Assembly: GCF_026236535.1 (NCBI RefSeq)
Contig: NZ_JAHTMW010000012.1
Location: forward strand, 186,001-250,000
Reading direction: 5' to 3'
DNA from: Streptomyces sp. SKN60
GTDB taxonomy: Bacteria; Actinomycetota; Actinomycetes; Streptomycetales; Streptomycetaceae
Length of the DNA: 64,000 nt
Shown: one piece after another, positions 26,328 through 35,928 of the stretch
Position numbering within the stretch: the first letter of the stretch is position 1
Layout of the letters: every line of letters begins with the position of its first letter
Notes under the pieces: model-generated
The model's input: the letters and a program-made list of their open reading frames with translations, nothing else
What the model was told of the DNA's origin: nothing
The model's database searches: none
Position numbers and translations under genes: made by a program

Positions 26328-27256
26328 GTGAACGAACTGCCGCAACAGCTGGCCAACGGTCTGGCCCTCGGTGCCCTCTACGGCCTCATCGCCATCGGGT
26401 ACACCATGGTCTACGGCATCGTCCAGCTCATCAACTTCGCCCACGGCGAGATCTTCATGATCGGGGGCTTCGGCGCCCTCACCACCTACACCGCTCTGCC
26501 GAGCGGAACGTCCCTCCTGGTGGCGATCCCGCTCATGATCCTCGGTGGCGCGATCGCCTCCGTGGCCGTCGCCACCGCCGCCGAGCGGTTCGCCTACCGA
26601 CCGCTGCGCAACGCGCCCCGGCTCGCCCCGCTCATCACCGCGATCGGTCTGTCGATCGCACTCCAGCAGCTCGTCTGGCAGTTCTACCCGGACGCCAAGA
26701 AGGCCGTCAGCTTCCCCGAGTTCAAGGGTGAGGCCTTCCAGATCTTCGACGGTCTGCAGATCCAGCGCGCCGACGCCTTCGTGCTCGTCCTCGCCCCGCT
26801 GTGCATGCTCGCCCTCGGCGTCTTCGTCTCGAAGAGCCGCAGCGGCCGCGCCATGCAGGCCACCGCGCAGGACCCCGACACCGCGAAGCTGATGGGCATC
26901 AACACCGACCGCATCATCGTCATGGCCTTCGCCATCGGTGCCGCGTTCGCCGCCGTCGCCGCGGTCGCCTACGGCCTCGACAAGGGCCAGATCAACTTCG
27001 AGATGGGCTTCATCCTCGGGCTGAAGGCCTTCACCGCGGCCGTCCTCGGCGGCATCGGCAACATCTACGGCGCCATGGTCGGCGGCGTGGTCCTCGGCAT
27101 CGCCGAGTCCCTCTCGATCGCCTACATCGAGGACATCCCCGGCATGCAGCAGCTCGGCGGCGGTGCCTGGTCCAACGTGTGGGCCTTCGTCCTCCTCATC
27201 GTCGTCCTCCTCGTGCGGCCCCAGGGCCTGCTCGGCGAACGCGTCGCGGACAGGGC

Positions 27257-27260
<4 letters not shown>
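26328..27260 (+). CDS. livH: branched-chain amino acid ABC permease LivH
   Basis: 310 residues from a GTG with GGAGG upstream. It is an integral membrane permease with about eight hydrophobic helices. Family markers are LANGLALGALYGLIAIGYTM at the N-terminus, INFAHGEIFMIGGF, and the cytoplasmic GINTDRIIVMAFAIGA coupling region. The usual LGGIGNIYGAMVGGVVLG motif is near the C-terminus. With LivM it forms the channel energised by LivG and LivF. Its stop overlaps the livM GTG (GTGA). Confidence 0.95.
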
Positions 27261-29022
<1,762 letters not shown>

Positions 29023-29026
<4 letters not shown>

Positions 29027-30048
29027 ACGCCATGACGACCACCACCGAGACCGGCACCACGGCGACCGCCACCGGCGCCACCGTCCTCGACGCCAGCGGC
29101 GTGACCATGCGCTTCGGCGGTCTGACCGCCGTCCGCGACGTGAACCTGACCGTCCGCGAGGGCGAGATCGTCGGCCTGATCGGCCCCAACGGCGCCGGCA
29201 AGACCACCTTCTTCAACTGCCTGACCGGTCTGTACGTGCCCACCGAGGGCCAGGTCAGCTACAAGGGGACGGTGCTTCCGCCGAAGCCGCACCTGGTCAC
29301 CCAGGCCGGCATCGCCCGTACCTTCCAGAACATCCGCCTCTTCTCCAACATGACGGTCCTGGAGAACGTCCTCGTCGGACGCCACACCCGGACCAAGGAG
29401 GGCCTGTGGTCCGCGCTGCTGCGCGGTCCCGGCTTCAAGCGGGCGGAGGCCGCCTCCCGCGATCGGGCCATGGAACTCCTGGAGTTCGTGGGCCTGGCGA
29501 ACAAGGCGGAGCACCTGGCGCGCAACCTGCCGTACGGCGAGCAGCGCAAGCTGGAGATCGCCCGCGCCCTCGCGAGCGACCCCGGTCTGCTGCTGCTCGA
29601 CGAGCCGACGGCCGGCATGAACCAGGCCGAGACCCGCACCACCGAGGAGCTCGTCTTCGCGATCCGCGACCGCGGCATCGCGGTCCTGGTCATCGAGCAC
29701 GACATGAAGTTCATCTTCAAGCTGTGCGACCGGGTGGCCGTCCTCGTCCAGGGCGAGAAGCTCGTCGAGGGCACGGCCGAGGTCGTCCAGGGCGACGAGC
29801 GGGTCGTGGCCGCGTACCTCGGTACGCCGTACGAGGACGCCCCGGGCGCGGCGGAGGTCGCCGAGGTCGAGGCGGCCGAGGCCCACTCGGCCGATGAAGC
29901 GGCCGACGAGGCGACGCCCGAGGCCGAGGCCGCTGAAGACGCGGACGAGGACACGGGCGACGACGCGGCCGAGGACGCGGGCGACACCCCCGAGGACGCG
30001 GCTCCGGCCGCCGACGCGGACAGCACCACCGAAGGAGACTCCAAGTGA
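29023..30048 (+). CDS. livG: branched-chain amino acid ABC transporter ATP-binding protein LivG
   Basis: 341 residues. The ABC ATPase has Walker A GPNGAGKTT near residue 54, signature LPYGEQRKLEIARAL near 167, Walker B LLLLDEPTAGMN and the IEHDMKFIFKLCDR H-loop. After the normal end of the domain (about residue 265) the protein continues for some 75 residues that are almost only Ala, Glu, Asp and Thr (for example AAEDADEDTGDDAAEDAGD). This acidic tail is absent from typical LivG (about 255 residues). It is probably disordered. The start overlaps livM and the end overlaps livF, both as GTGA. Confidence 0.95.
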
Positions 30049-30761
30049 CCGCTCTGCTCGAGGTCGAGGACCTCAGGGTCGCCTACGGCAAGATCGAGGC
30101 CGTCAAGGGCATCTCCTTCTCCGTCGAGGAGGGCCAGGTCGTCGCCCTGATCGGCACCAACGGCGCCGGCAAGACCACGACCCTGCGCACCCTCTCGGGC
30201 CTCCTCAAGCCCACCGCGGGAAAGATCACCTTCGACGGGCAGCCGCTCAACGGCGTCCCCGCCCACAAGGTGGTCTCGCTGGGCCTGGCCCACTCCCCCG
30301 AGGGCCGGCACATCTTCCCCCGGCTCAGCATCGCCGAGAACCTGCAGCTCGGTGCCTTCCTCCGCAAGGACAAGGACGGCATCGAGAAGGACATCCAGAA
30401 GGCCTACGACCTCTTCCCGATCCTGGGCGAGCGTCGCAAGCAGGCCGCGGGCACCCTCTCCGGCGGTGAGCAGCAGATGCTGGCGATGGGCAGGGCGCTG
30501 ATGTCCCAGCCCAAGCTGCTGATGCTGGACGAGCCCTCGATGGGTCTCTCCCCGATCATGATGCAGAAGATCATGGAGACCATCGCGACGCTGAAGTCCG
30601 AGGGCATGACGATCCTGCTCATCGAGCAGAACGCGCAGGCCGCGCTCTCGCTCGCGGACCAGGCGTACGTGCTCGAGGTCGGCACCATCAAGCTGTCCGG
30701 CACCGGCCAGGAGCTGCTCGTGAACGACGACGTGCGCAAGACGTACCTCGGCGAGGAGTAG
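30045..30761 (+). CDS. livF: branched-chain amino acid ABC transporter ATP-binding protein LivF
   Basis: 238 residues, the usual LivF length. Walker A GTNGAGKTT near residue 38, signature LSGGEQQMLAMGRAL near 139 and Walker B LLMLDEPSMGLSP near 160 are intact, and the IEQNAQAALSLADQAYVLEVG H-loop follows. It pairs with LivG to power LivHM. It is the last gene of the operon, overlaps livG by four bases, and is followed by a very strong terminator. Confidence 0.96.
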   Translation: MTALLEVEDLRVAYGKIEAVKGISFSVEEGQVVALIGTNGAGKTTTLRTLSGLLKPTAGKITFDGQPLNGVPAHKVVSLGLAHSPEGRHIFPRLSIAENLQLGAFLRKDKDGIEKDIQKAYDLFPILGERRKQAAGTLSGGEQQMLAMGRALMSQPKLLMLDEPSMGLSPIMMQKIMETIATLKSEGMTILLIEQNAQAALSLADQAYVLEVGTIKLSGTGQELLVNDDVRKTYLGEE

Positions 30762-30774
30762 CACCGCCCCAGAC

Positions 30775-30812
30775 AGAAGGCCCGCCCCACGACGATGTGG
30801 GGCGGGCCTTCT
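30775..30812. terminator. strong bidirectional terminator between livF and the ANTAR regulator gene
   Basis: Perfect 16-base stem AGAAGGCCCGCCCCAC (30775-30790) with GTGGGGCGGGCCTTCT (30797-30812), six-base loop, followed by TTCG on the plus side. It separates two convergent units. Confidence 0.92.
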
Positions 30813-30835
30813 TTCGTACGGCGTTACGGCGCCGC

Positions 30836-31504
30836 CTACTGCTCCTTGGCCTTCGCGGCCTTCTTCTCCTCGGCGTCCTCGATGACCGCCTCGGCGACCT
30901 GCTGCATCGACATGCGGCGGTCCATGGAGGTCTTCTGGATCCAGCGGAACGCGGCGGGCTCGGTCAGCCCGTACTGGGTCTGCAGGATCGACTTGGCGCG
31001 GTCGACCAGCTTGCGGGTCTCCAGGCGCTGGGAGAGGTCGGCGACCTCCTTCTCCAGGGCGCGCAGCTCGGCGAAGCGGGAGACGGCCATCTCGATGGCC
31101 GGGACCACGTCGCTCTTGCTGAACGGCTTCACCAGATACGCCATGGCGCCGGCGTCCCGGGCCCGCTCGACGAGCTCGCGCTGCGAGAAGGCGGTGAGCA
31201 TGAGGACCGGGGCGATGGACTCGCCGGCGATCTTCTCGGCCGCCGAGATGCCGTCGAGGACCGGCATCTTCACATCGAGGATGACCAGGTCGGGGCGGTG
31301 CTCGCGGGCCAGTTCGACGGCGCGGGCGCCGTCGCCGGCCTCGCCGACGACGGTGTAGCCCTCCTCCTCCAGCATCTCTTTGAGGTCGAGACGGATGAGG
31401 GCCTCGTCCTCGGCGATGACGACGCGGGTCGTCAGCGGCGGGACGTGCGACGCCGGCGCGGCGTCGTCGTCGGCGGCGGGCTGGGGCGACTCGGGGGCGG
31501 TCAC
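30836..31504 (-). CDS. pdtaR: ANTAR-domain response regulator (PdtaR-like)
   Basis: 222 residues from a GTG with GAGGAG five bases upstream. A receiver domain (about residues 27-145) has the acidic pair in IAEDE, phospho-acceptor Asp77 in VILDVKMP and Lys126 in LVKPFSK. A helical linker leads to an ANTAR RNA-binding domain (about 150-205: LVDRAKSILQTQYGLTEPAA and SMQQVAEAVI). ANTAR proteins bind paired hexanucleotide RNA hairpins and prevent termination. PdtaR of mycobacteria is phosphorylated by the kinase PdtaS, which is not encoded here. It neighbours pyk, as I recall for other streptomycetes. The N-terminal 25 residues are disordered. Confidence 0.92.
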   Translation of the reverse strand: MTAPESPQPAADDDAAPASHVPPLTTRVVIAEDEALIRLDLKEMLEEEGYTVVGEAGDGARAVELAREHRPDLVILDVKMPVLDGISAAEKIAGESIAPVLMLTAFSQRELVERARDAGAMAYLVKPFSKSDVVPAIEMAVSRFAELRALEKEVADLSQRLETRKLVDRAKSILQTQYGLTEPAAFRWIQKTSMDRRMSMQQVAEAVIEDAEEKKAAKAKEQ

Positions 31505-31628
31505 GCGGGCTCCTCGTTCAAGGCCTCGTTCCCTGTGGAAGCGAGGCGGATACAGCTCCCCATGAGCCTACCCACCTCCTGTAAGGTAGGGGCACGGCGG
31601 GTGACCGCCTCCCTTCGTTTCGAAGGAT

Positions 31629-31701
31629 GCCCCGGTAGCCCAGCGGTAGAGGCAATGGTCTCAAACACCATCCAGCGTGGGTTCGAATCCCACCCGGGGT
31701 A
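31629..31701 (+). tRNA. tRNA with CAA anticodon (tRNA-Leu by anticodon; short variable loop)
   Basis: A cloverleaf can be drawn. Acceptor stem GCCCCGG (31629-31635) pairs with CCGGGGT (31694-31700), discriminator A at 31701. Anticodon stem ATGGT/ACCAT (31655-31659, 31667-31671) closes the loop CTCAAAC, so the anticodon is CAA (31662-31664), reading UUG. T stem GTGGG/CCCAC (31677-31681, 31689-31693) closes TTCGAAT. No CCA is encoded. The variable loop is only five bases (31672-31676), whereas leucine tRNAs normally have a long variable arm. The D stem is weak: three pairs if G31638 pairs with C31653. It may be an atypical or degenerate leucine tRNA, or a tRNA charged with something else. Confidence 0.8.
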
Positions 31702-31749
31702 CATTAACGAGATTTCCAAGGTCACCCGTTCGCCGATCAGGTCGGCCGG

Positions 31750-33180
31750 TCAGTTCGTGACCGGGTCTCCGATGTGGTGCACCCGGACCAGGTTGGTCGA
31801 GCCGGGGACGCCGGGCGGCGAGCCGGCCGTGATGACCACGATGTCGCCCTTCTGACAGCGCCCGATCCGCAGCAGCTCCTCGTCGACCTGGGCCACCATC
31901 GCGTCGGTCGACTCGACGTGCGGGCCGAGGAAGGTCTCGACGCCCCAGGTCAGGTTGAGCTGGGCACGGGTCGCCGGGTCGGGGGTGAAGGCGAGCAGCG
32001 GGATCGGCGAGCGGTAGCGCGACAGGCGCTTGACGGTGTCGCCGGACTGGGTGAAGGCGACCAGGAACCGCGCCCCGAGGAAGTCGCCGATCTCGGCGGC
32101 GGCCCGGGCCACCGCGCCGCCCTGGGTGCGCGGCTTGCTGCGCTCGGTCAGCGGCGGCAGCCCCTTGGCGAGGATGTCCTCCTCGGCGGCCTCGACGATC
32201 CGGCTCATGGTGCGCACGGTCTCGATCGGGTACTTGCCGACGCTGGTCTCGCCGGAGAGCATCACGGCATCGGTGCCGTCGATGACGGCGTTGGCGACGT
32301 CGGAGGCCTCGGCGCGGGTGGGGCGGGAGTTCTCGATCATCGAGTCGAGCATCTGGGTGGCGACGATGACCGGCTTGGCGTTGCGCTTGGCGAGCTTGAT
32401 CGCCCGCTTCTGCACGATCGGCACCTGCTCCAGGGGCATTTCGACGCCCAGGTCGCCGCGGGCGACCATGATGCCGTCGAAGGCGGCGACGATGCCGTCG
32501 ATGTTCTCGACGGCCTGCGGCTTCTCGATCTTGGCGATGACGGGGACCCGGCGGCCCTCCTCGTCCATGATCCGGTGCACGTCCTCGACGTCCCGGCCGC
32601 TGCGGACGAAGGAGAGGGCGATGACGTCCGCCCCGGTGCGCAGGGCCCAGCGCAGGTCCTCGACGTCCTTCTCGGACAGGGCGGGCACGGAGACGGCGAC
32701 GCCCGGCAGGTTGAGGCCCTTGTTGTCGGAGACCATGCCGCCCTCGACGACCCGGGTGCGCACCCGGGGGCCGTCGACGGAGGTGACCTCCAGGGTGACC
32801 CGGCCGTCGTCGACGAGGATGCGCTCACCGGCGGTGACGTCCTCGGCGAGCCCGGCGTAGGTGGTGCCGCAGCCGTGCTGGTCGCCCTCCATGGGCTCGA
32901 CGGTGATGGTGAACTCGTCGCCGCGTTCAAGGAGTACGGGACCCTCGCGGAATCGGCCGAGGCGGATCTTCGGGCCTTGAAGGTCGGCGAGGACGCCGAC
33001 GCTGCGGCCGGCCTCGCCCGCGGCCTTGCGGACGTGCCGGTAGCGCTCCTCGTGCTCGGCGTGGCCGCCGTGGCTGAGGTTGAGGCGGGCCACGTCCATT
33101 CCGGCCTCGATCAACGCCTTGATCTGGTCGTATGTTTCGGTGGCGGGCCCAAGGGTACAAACGATTTTTGCTCGGCGCAT
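31750..33180 (-). CDS. pyk: pyruvate kinase
   Basis: 476 residues. It converts phosphoenolpyruvate and ADP to pyruvate and ATP, the last step of glycolysis. Family motifs are MRRAKIVCTLGPAT at the start (which fixes the ATG at 33180), ARLNLSHG, DLQGPKIRLG, VIAKIEKPQAVENIDGI (catalytic Lys), MVARGDLGVEMPLE, and TQMLDSMIENSRPTRAEASD. The C-terminal regulatory domain holds TQSGDTVKRLSRYRSPIP. The ribosome site is weak and the start lies close to a possible -10 (TACCCT), so a short leader is possible. A 27-base perfect palindrome lies 54-80 bases upstream. Confidence 0.97.
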   Translation of the reverse strand: MRRAKIVCTLGPATETYDQIKALIEAGMDVARLNLSHGGHAEHEERYRHVRKAAGEAGRSVGVLADLQGPKIRLGRFREGPVLLERGDEFTITVEPMEGDQHGCGTTYAGLAEDVTAGERILVDDGRVTLEVTSVDGPRVRTRVVEGGMVSDNKGLNLPGVAVSVPALSEKDVEDLRWALRTGADVIALSFVRSGRDVEDVHRIMDEEGRRVPVIAKIEKPQAVENIDGIVAAFDGIMVARGDLGVEMPLEQVPIVQKRAIKLAKRNAKPVIVATQMLDSMIENSRPTRAEASDVANAVIDGTDAVMLSGETSVGKYPIETVRTMSRIVEAAEEDILAKGLPPLTERSKPRTQGGAVARAAAEIGDFLGARFLVAFTQSGDTVKRLSRYRSPIPLLAFTPDPATRAQLNLTWGVETFLGPHVESTDAMVAQVDEELLRIGRCQKGDIVVITAGSPPGVPGSTNLVRVHHIGDPVTN

Positions 33181-33233
33181 AAGGCGAGGGTAGGCCTTAC
33201 CAGCGGGTAGCGAAGCGGCTCCGCATGACGACC

Positions 33234-33260
33234 CAACAACCTTTCCGTGAAAGGTTGTTG
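33234..33260. promoter_or_regulatory. 27-bp perfect palindrome upstream of pyk (candidate operator)
   Basis: CAACAACCTTTC (33234-33245) and GAAAGGTTGTTG (33249-33260) are exact inverted copies around CGT. The stem has as much A/T as G/C, is far less GC-rich than the local terminators, and has no T run after it on either strand. I therefore favour a protein-binding operator for pyk over a terminator of the SIMPL gene, which also lies upstream on the same strand. Confidence 0.6.
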
Positions 33261-33316
33261 ACAAGTCTTGAATTTGTGCGCGGGGCTGCTCCGATGAGCG
33301 GAATTCCGGCCGTTTT

Positions 33317-34000
33317 TCAGAGGGCCGGCGGGCTCATCACAAAGCGCGCGGCGACCTCCGCCACCACCGTCTGCCGCTGCGGCTCCAGGTCCAGCGGCGC
33401 CGGTTCGTCCACCGACTCGGCCGCGAAGGCCATCCGCGGCGCGCCCAGCGGCCGCCCCGGCGGCACGGCGCCGGCCAGACCGGTGTCGGAGAGTTCGAGC
33501 AGCGCCACGAGCGAGCCGCCGAGCGCCTCCGCGTACTCCCGGCCGCGGCGCACCGCCTCCCGTACGGCCTGGGTGCGCGCCTCCGCGTACGCCGGGGAGT
33601 CCGGGCGCAGCGCCCACCACGGGCCGTCGACCCGGGTCCACTCCAGGTCGGCGAGGCGGGTGGTCAGCTCGCCGAGCGCGGTGAAGTCGGAGAGTTCGGC
33701 CGAGAGCCGCACCCAGCCGCGGTAGCCGCGCACCTTCTCGCCGCGGCCGTGCCGGGCCGGTTCGGGGGTGACGGACAGGGCGCCGGTCTCCAGGGCGGTG
33801 ACGGCCTCGCCGTACGACTTCAGCAGGGCGAGCGCCTGGGCGTTGCGGTCCGTCAGGGCGGCGAGCACCGAGGCCCGGTCGGTGCCCCCCGAACGTACCG
33901 ACACCTCGATCCGGGCGAGCTCGGGCTCCACCTCCAGGCGGCCCTCGCCGCGGACGGTCACCTGCGGCGCCTCGGGAGTCGGGTGGTGGTGCTGTGTCAT
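33317..34000 (-). CDS. SIMPL domain (DUF541) protein
   Basis: 227 residues from the ATG before TQHHHPTPEAP. The SIMPL domain is recognisable from VTVRGEGRLEVEPELARIEVSV at the start, NAQALALLKSYG, RGYRGWVRLSAEL and ARTQAVREAVRRGREYAEALG. SIMPL proteins form large assemblies in some bacteria and in mammals interact with kinase signalling. The role in Streptomyces is unknown. Most bacterial versions have a signal peptide; this one has none, so I place it in the cytoplasm. A six-base hairpin (CCGGCC at 33306, GGCCGG at 33323) spans its stop codon. Confidence 0.85.
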   Translation of the reverse strand: MTQHHHPTPEAPQVTVRGEGRLEVEPELARIEVSVRSGGTDRASVLAALTDRNAQALALLKSYGEAVTALETGALSVTPEPARHGRGEKVRGYRGWVRLSAELSDFTALGELTTRLADLEWTRVDGPWWALRPDSPAYAEARTQAVREAVRRGREYAEALGGSLVALLELSDTGLAGAVPPGRPLGAPRMAFAAESVDEPAPLDLEPQRQTVVAEVAARFVMSPPAL

Positions 34001-34115
34001 ACCGAACACTTTCCCACTCCGTAACCCGAAAGGTCTGTTGCGACGGTGCCGTCTGAGCCAGAATCTACGCGCGTTGTGCGCCCTTGGGGGGCGCTTGATC
34101 AATGGGGAGACACAC

Positions 34116-35915
34116 ATGCCGCTGAACCGCCGGGCCTTCTTGGAGAGCTCCGCCGCCGTCGGAGCCGGAATCGCCCTCACCGCCGGGGTCGCCGCCCCGG
34201 CCGAGGCCCACGGGGGCGGCCGCCCCCGGCCGGCCAAGCGGTACTCCTTCACCGTGATGGGCACCACCGACCTGCACGGGAACGTCTTCAACTGGGACTA
34301 CTTCACCGACAAGGAGTTCGACGACAAGGCCCACAACGACGTCGGCCTCGCCAAGATCTCCACCCTGGTGAACCAGGTGCGCAAGGCCAAGGGCCGCCGC
34401 AACACCCTGCTCATCGACGCCGGTGACACCATCCAGGGCACCCAGCTGTCCTACTACTACGCCAAGGTCGACCCGATCACGAAGGCCGGCGGCCCGGTCC
34501 ACCCGATGGCCCAGGCCATGAACGCGATCGGCTACGACGCCGCCGCGCTCGGCAACCACGAGTTCAACTACGGCATCCCGGTCCTCCGCAAGTTCCAGGA
34601 CCAGTGCGACTTCCCGCTGCTCGGCGCCAACGCGCTCGACGCGAAGACGCTGCGCCCGGCCTTCGCGCCGTACAGCATGCACTGTCTGCGCACCCCGCAC
34701 GGCCGTGACGTGAAGGTGGCCGTGCTCGGCCTCACCAACCCCGGCATCGCGATCTGGGACAAGGCCAACGTCAACGGCAAGATGGTCTTCCCCGGCCTGG
34801 AGGAGCAGGCCGCGAAGTGGGTCCCGAAGCTGCGCTCCATGGGCGCCGACGTGGTGATCGTCTCCGCGCACTCCGGCTCCAGCGGCACCTCCTCGTACGG
34901 CGACCAGCTCCCGTACATCGAGAACGCGGCCGGTCTGGTGGCCGAGCAGGTGCCCGGCATCGACGCGATCCTGGTCGGCCACGCGCACACCGAGATCCCC
35001 GAGTACCGGGTCGCCAACAAGGAGACCGGCAAGCAGGTCGTCCTCTCCGAGCCGCTCAAGTGGGGCCAGCGCCTCACCCTCTTCGACTTCGACCTGGTGT
35101 GGGAGAAGGGCCGCTGGACCGTCGAGAAGGTCGGCGCGCAGGTCCTCAACTCCAACACCGTCGAGGAGGACCCGGCGATCACCGGGATGCTCGCCGACGA
35201 GCACAAGAAGGTCGTGGAGTACGTCAACCAGGTCATCGGCACCTGCACCGCCACCATGACCACGGCCGACGCGCCGTGGAAGGACGAGCCGATCATCGAC
35301 CTGATCAACGTCGTGCAGGCCGAGACGGTGAAGGCGGCCCTCGCGGGTGGCCAGTACGCGAACCTGCCGGTGGTCTCGCAGGCCTCCTGCTTCTCCCGTA
35401 CGGCGAGGATCCCGGCCGGTCAGGTGACCATCCGGGACGCGGCCGGTCTCTACGTCTTCGAGAACACCCTGGAGGCCCGTCTGATGACGGGTGCCCAGCT
35501 GAAGGACTACCTGGAGTACTCGGCGCAGTACTACGTGCAGACGCCGGCGGACGCGCCGGTGGACACCGCGAAGCTGACCAACGCGAACGCCACCCCGGAC
35601 TACAACTACGACGCGGTGTCGGGTCTGGCGTACGAGATCGACATCGCGAAGCCGGCCGGTGCGCGGATCGCGAAACTGTCCTTCGAGGGGAAGCCGATCG
35701 ACCCGGCGGCGCAGTTCGTGTTCGCGGTCAACAACTACCGGGCGAACGGCGGCGGCGCTTTCCCGCACGTCGCCGCCGCTCCGAAGCTGTGGGCCAACTC
35801 GGACGAGATCCGCAACACGATCATCCAGTGGGTGAAGGCGAAGGGGACCGTCGACCCGGCTCAGTTCGCGTCGGTCGACTGGAAGCTGACCCGGGACGGC
35901 GTCCCGGTCTTCTAG
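34116..35915 (+). CDS. Tat-exported 5'-nucleotidase / 2',3'-cyclic phosphodiesterase family
   Basis: 599 residues, ATG after GGGGAGA. The N-terminus LNRRAFLESSAAVGAGIAL is a twin-arginine signal, with a probable cleavage after AEA near residue 36. The calcineurin-like metallophosphatase domain shows GTTDLHGNVFNWD, DAGDTIQGT, ALGNHEFNYG, VSAHSGSSG and GHAHTEIP, the full dinuclear metal set. The C-terminal 5'-nucleotidase domain (about 370-560) binds the nucleoside through aromatic residues (DYNYDAVSGLAYEID and VNNYRANGGG). It should release phosphate from extracellular nucleotides. It is divergent from the SIMPL gene and convergent with the hydroxylase gene. Confidence 0.92.
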   Translation: MPLNRRAFLESSAAVGAGIALTAGVAAPAEAHGGGRPRPAKRYSFTVMGTTDLHGNVFNWDYFTDKEFDDKAHNDVGLAKISTLVNQVRKAKGRRNTLLIDAGDTIQGTQLSYYYAKVDPITKAGGPVHPMAQAMNAIGYDAAALGNHEFNYGIPVLRKFQDQCDFPLLGANALDAKTLRPAFAPYSMHCLRTPHGRDVKVAVLGLTNPGIAIWDKANVNGKMVFPGLEEQAAKWVPKLRSMGADVVIVSAHSGSSGTSSYGDQLPYIENAAGLVAEQVPGIDAILVGHAHTEIPEYRVANKETGKQVVLSEPLKWGQRLTLFDFDLVWEKGRWTVEKVGAQVLNSNTVEEDPAITGMLADEHKKVVEYVNQVIGTCTATMTTADAPWKDEPIIDLINVVQAETVKAALAGGQYANLPVVSQASCFSRTARIPAGQVTIRDAAGLYVFENTLEARLMTGAQLKDYLEYSAQYYVQTPADAPVDTAKLTNANATPDYNYDAVSGLAYEIDIAKPAGARIAKLSFEGKPIDPAAQFVFAVNNYRANGGGAFPHVAAAPKLWANSDEIRNTIIQWVKAKGTVDPAQFASVDWKLTRDGVPVF

Positions 35916-35928
35916 TCACCTCTGGCTG

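Noticed and set aside
26801-27256. Upstream extension of livM
   Set aside because: The frame runs back inside livH; its translation is Arg/His-rich shadow sequence, and the GTG or ATG at 27257/27266 gives the normal start.
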